Positions 14,279-15,087 of a stretch of 15,087 nt of DNA are shown here, piece by piece. How positions within the stretch are numbered: the first letter of the stretch is position 1; each line of letters begins with the position of its first letter. Location: contig JBHGBM010000110.1 in assembly GCA_041946965.1 (NCBI GenBank), positions 1 through 15,087 on the forward strand. Reading direction: 5' to 3'. The notes under the pieces are model-generated. The model ran no database searches, had not been told where the DNA came from, and saw only the letters and a program-made list of their open reading frames with translations. The DNA is from JBHGBM01 sp041946965. Lineage in GTDB: Bacteria; Acidobacteriota; Terriglobia; Bryobacterales; Bryobacteraceae. The translations under genes and the position numbers were made by a program.

Positions 14279-14548
14279 TCACGTATCCAGTTGGACGTCG
14301 TCCACGATGCCGATAATGGCGGTATCCACAGGAGTGTCCTTGCAACCTTCGGCCATGCGGGCGGAACTGCCCGAAACCGCGATCACGCGTTCGCGGAATC
14401 CGGCGCTGACGGTATCCACCGCAATCACGTAGCCGGGGTCGTCCTTGCCTTCCGGCGACACCGGCTTGATGATCAGCAGCTTCTTGCCTTCCAGGCGGGG
14501 ATCCTTGCGCGTGGCGACAACCGTCCCTACCACCCGGGCCAGAATCAT
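14279..14548 (-). CDS. Microcompartment vertex protein BMC-P (EutN/CcmL family), third copy
   Basis: 89 residues. It begins MILARVVGTVVATRKDPRLE followed by GKKLLIIKPV, then VIAVDTVSAGFRERVIAVSGSSAR, and ends AIIGIVDDVQL, typical of EutN/CcmL. Its central loop reads SAGFRE rather than the GAGAG of the two other copies. The start is ATG 14548 with AGGA about 9 bases upstream and 16 bases after the stop of the shell hexamer gene. Confidence 0.95.
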   Translation of the reverse strand: MILARVVGTVVATRKDPRLEGKKLLIIKPVSPEGKDDPGYVIAVDTVSAGFRERVIAVSGSSARMAEGCKDTPVDTAIIGIVDDVQLDT

Positions 14549-14564
14549 GGCATTCTTCCTGCGG

Positions 14565-14864
14565 CTACTTCGCCGTGACTGCGGCCTGCGTCTTGCCGAT
14601 CGGCAGGATGTCTTCCAGGTTCTGGTGCGGACGCGGAATCACGTGCACCGCGATGAGCTCGCCCACGCGGCGCGCGGCGGCGGCGCCGGCGTCGGTGGCG
14701 GCGCGAACCGCGGCCACGTCGCCGCGAACCAGCACGGTCACGTAACCCGACCCGATCTTCTCCCAGCCGACCAGCGTCACTTTCGCGGCCTTTACCATGG
14801 CATCGGATGCCTCGATCATGGCCACCAAGCCGCGAGTCTCGATCATCCCTAACGCTTCACCCAT
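14565..14864 (-). CDS. Microcompartment shell hexamer BMC-H (PduA/EutM type)
   Basis: A 99-residue single BMC domain, the main tile of a microcompartment facet. It reads MGEALGMIETRGLVAMIEAS, then DAMVKAAKVTLVGWEKIGSG, YVTVLVRGDVAAVRAATDAG and VGELIAVHVIPRPH, all canonical. The pore loop is K36-I37-G38-S39-G40-Y41; a Ser at the pore, as in PduA, would admit small polar metabolites. From memory the whole sequence is very near the Haliangium ochraceum BMC-H, which has GGG at the pore. AGGAG at 14871-14875 lies 6 bases upstream, a good ribosome site for an abundant protein. Confidence 0.97.
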   Translation of the reverse strand: MGEALGMIETRGLVAMIEASDAMVKAAKVTLVGWEKIGSGYVTVLVRGDVAAVRAATDAGAAAARRVGELIAVHVIPRPHQNLEDILPIGKTQAAVTAK

Positions 14865-14870
14865 CGAATT

Positions 14871-14875
14871 CTCCT
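14871..14875 (-). promoter_or_regulatory. Ribosome binding site of the BMC-H gene (AGGAG)
   Basis: AGGAG 6 bases before ATG 14864, in the 16-base gap after the partial upstream gene; the best Shine-Dalgarno of the microcompartment segment, fitting the high copy number of shell hexamers. Confidence 0.7.
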
Positions 14876-14880
14876 ATCGT

Positions 14881-15087
14881 CTAGCCCTTTGTTCTAGCGC
14901 GAATTCCTTCCTCGACCATTGCCACCAGCTCCTCGCGCGTCACGCAGATGCGGCTCGCGCAACCCGCGCCGCCGATTTCCTCGGCCGCCAGCGGGCAGCC
15001 CGGAACCGGCCCCACCTTCGCCTTCACGCCGTAGCGCGTGCGCGATTCGAACAGCTTGTCCACTTCCACGCGCGGCAGCACTTTGGC
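14881..15087 (-). CDS. C-terminal end of an unidentified microcompartment-operon protein
   Basis: Open from the window edge to TAG at 14881: the last 68 residues of a longer protein. I do not recognise the family. It reads KVLPRVEVDKLFESRTRYGV, then KAKVGPVPGCPLAAEEIGGAG, then CASRICVTREEL and VAMVEEGIRARTKG. Two features stand out: three cysteines (PGCPL, GAGCASRIC) in a Gly/Pro-rich stretch, and a final amphipathic helix (REELVAMVEEGIRAR) of the kind that serves as an encapsulation peptide on cargo enzymes. The GTG at 15081 is an in-frame valine, probably not the start, as the frame continues upstream. It ends 16 bases before the BMC-H gene, so it belongs to the same operon; a cargo enzyme or accessory protein is inferred. 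Confidence 0.7.
   Translation of the reverse strand, partial: AKVLPRVEVDKLFESRTRYGVKAKVGPVPGCPLAAEEIGGAGCASRICVTREELVAMVEEGIRARTKG

Noticed and set aside
15079..15081. GTG 15081 as the start of the edge gene
   Set aside because: The frame continues to the window edge with natural codons (Ala-Lys), so this is more likely an internal valine.

Overview
The window is GC-rich, densely coded bacterial chromosome. The gene families (a Tat-tagged TldD, a BNR-type exported propeller, a small exported protein ending in a basic IEKLARRIRSRL-like helix, AI-2E and DUF4149 membrane proteins) and the style suggest an acidobacterium, perhaps of the Solibacter/Bryobacter group. That placement is inference. 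No tRNA, rRNA, CRISPR array, insertion sequence or phage gene was seen. No stretch over 300 bases lacks a gene; the longest gap is about 147 bases (12553-12699).

Layout. (1) 1-998, minus strand: pyrR followed by pyrB, the start of a pyrimidine operon that leaves the window on the left. (2) 1049-3828, plus strand: a tight run of an exported BNR-4-like beta-propeller, a membrane-anchored alpha/beta hydrolase and a GNAT acetyltransferase. (3) 3888-6865, minus strand: a small exported helical protein, an exported hydrolase-like/PDZ protein, a signal-peptide-bearing SAM methyltransferase and an unrecognised 308-residue protein. (4) 6952-12552, plus strand: tldD with a Tat leader, pmbA/tldE, an HlyD-type membrane-fusion protein, and homoserine dehydrogenase. 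(5) 12700-13780: a half-length AI-2E family protein (minus) and a DUF4149/TMEM205-like membrane protein (plus), with start codons facing away from each other about ten bases apart. (6) 13715-15087, minus strand: the downstream end of a bacterial microcompartment (BMC) operon. It holds an unidentified gene cut by the window edge, one hexamer shell protein (BMC-H) and three consecutive pentamer vertex proteins (BMC-P, EutN/CcmL family).

The microcompartment segment is the most interesting part. One BMC-H next to three divergent BMC-P genes, and a BMC-H that from memory resembles the Haliangium ochraceum shell hexamer, point to a Haliangium-like compartment rather than a classical Pdu, Eut or carboxysome locus. 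Its signature enzymes should lie to the right of the window. The partial gene at the edge ends in a short amphipathic helix after a Gly/Pro/Cys-rich linker, which is what a cargo encapsulation peptide looks like.

Secondary points are the mismatch between a Tat-tagged TldD and an untagged TldE, an exported methyltransferase, a hydrolase-like domain without its nucleophile fused to PDZ, a half-size AI-2E protein, and several start codons sitting only 7-12 bases after a -10-like box, which suggests very short or absent mRNA leaders.
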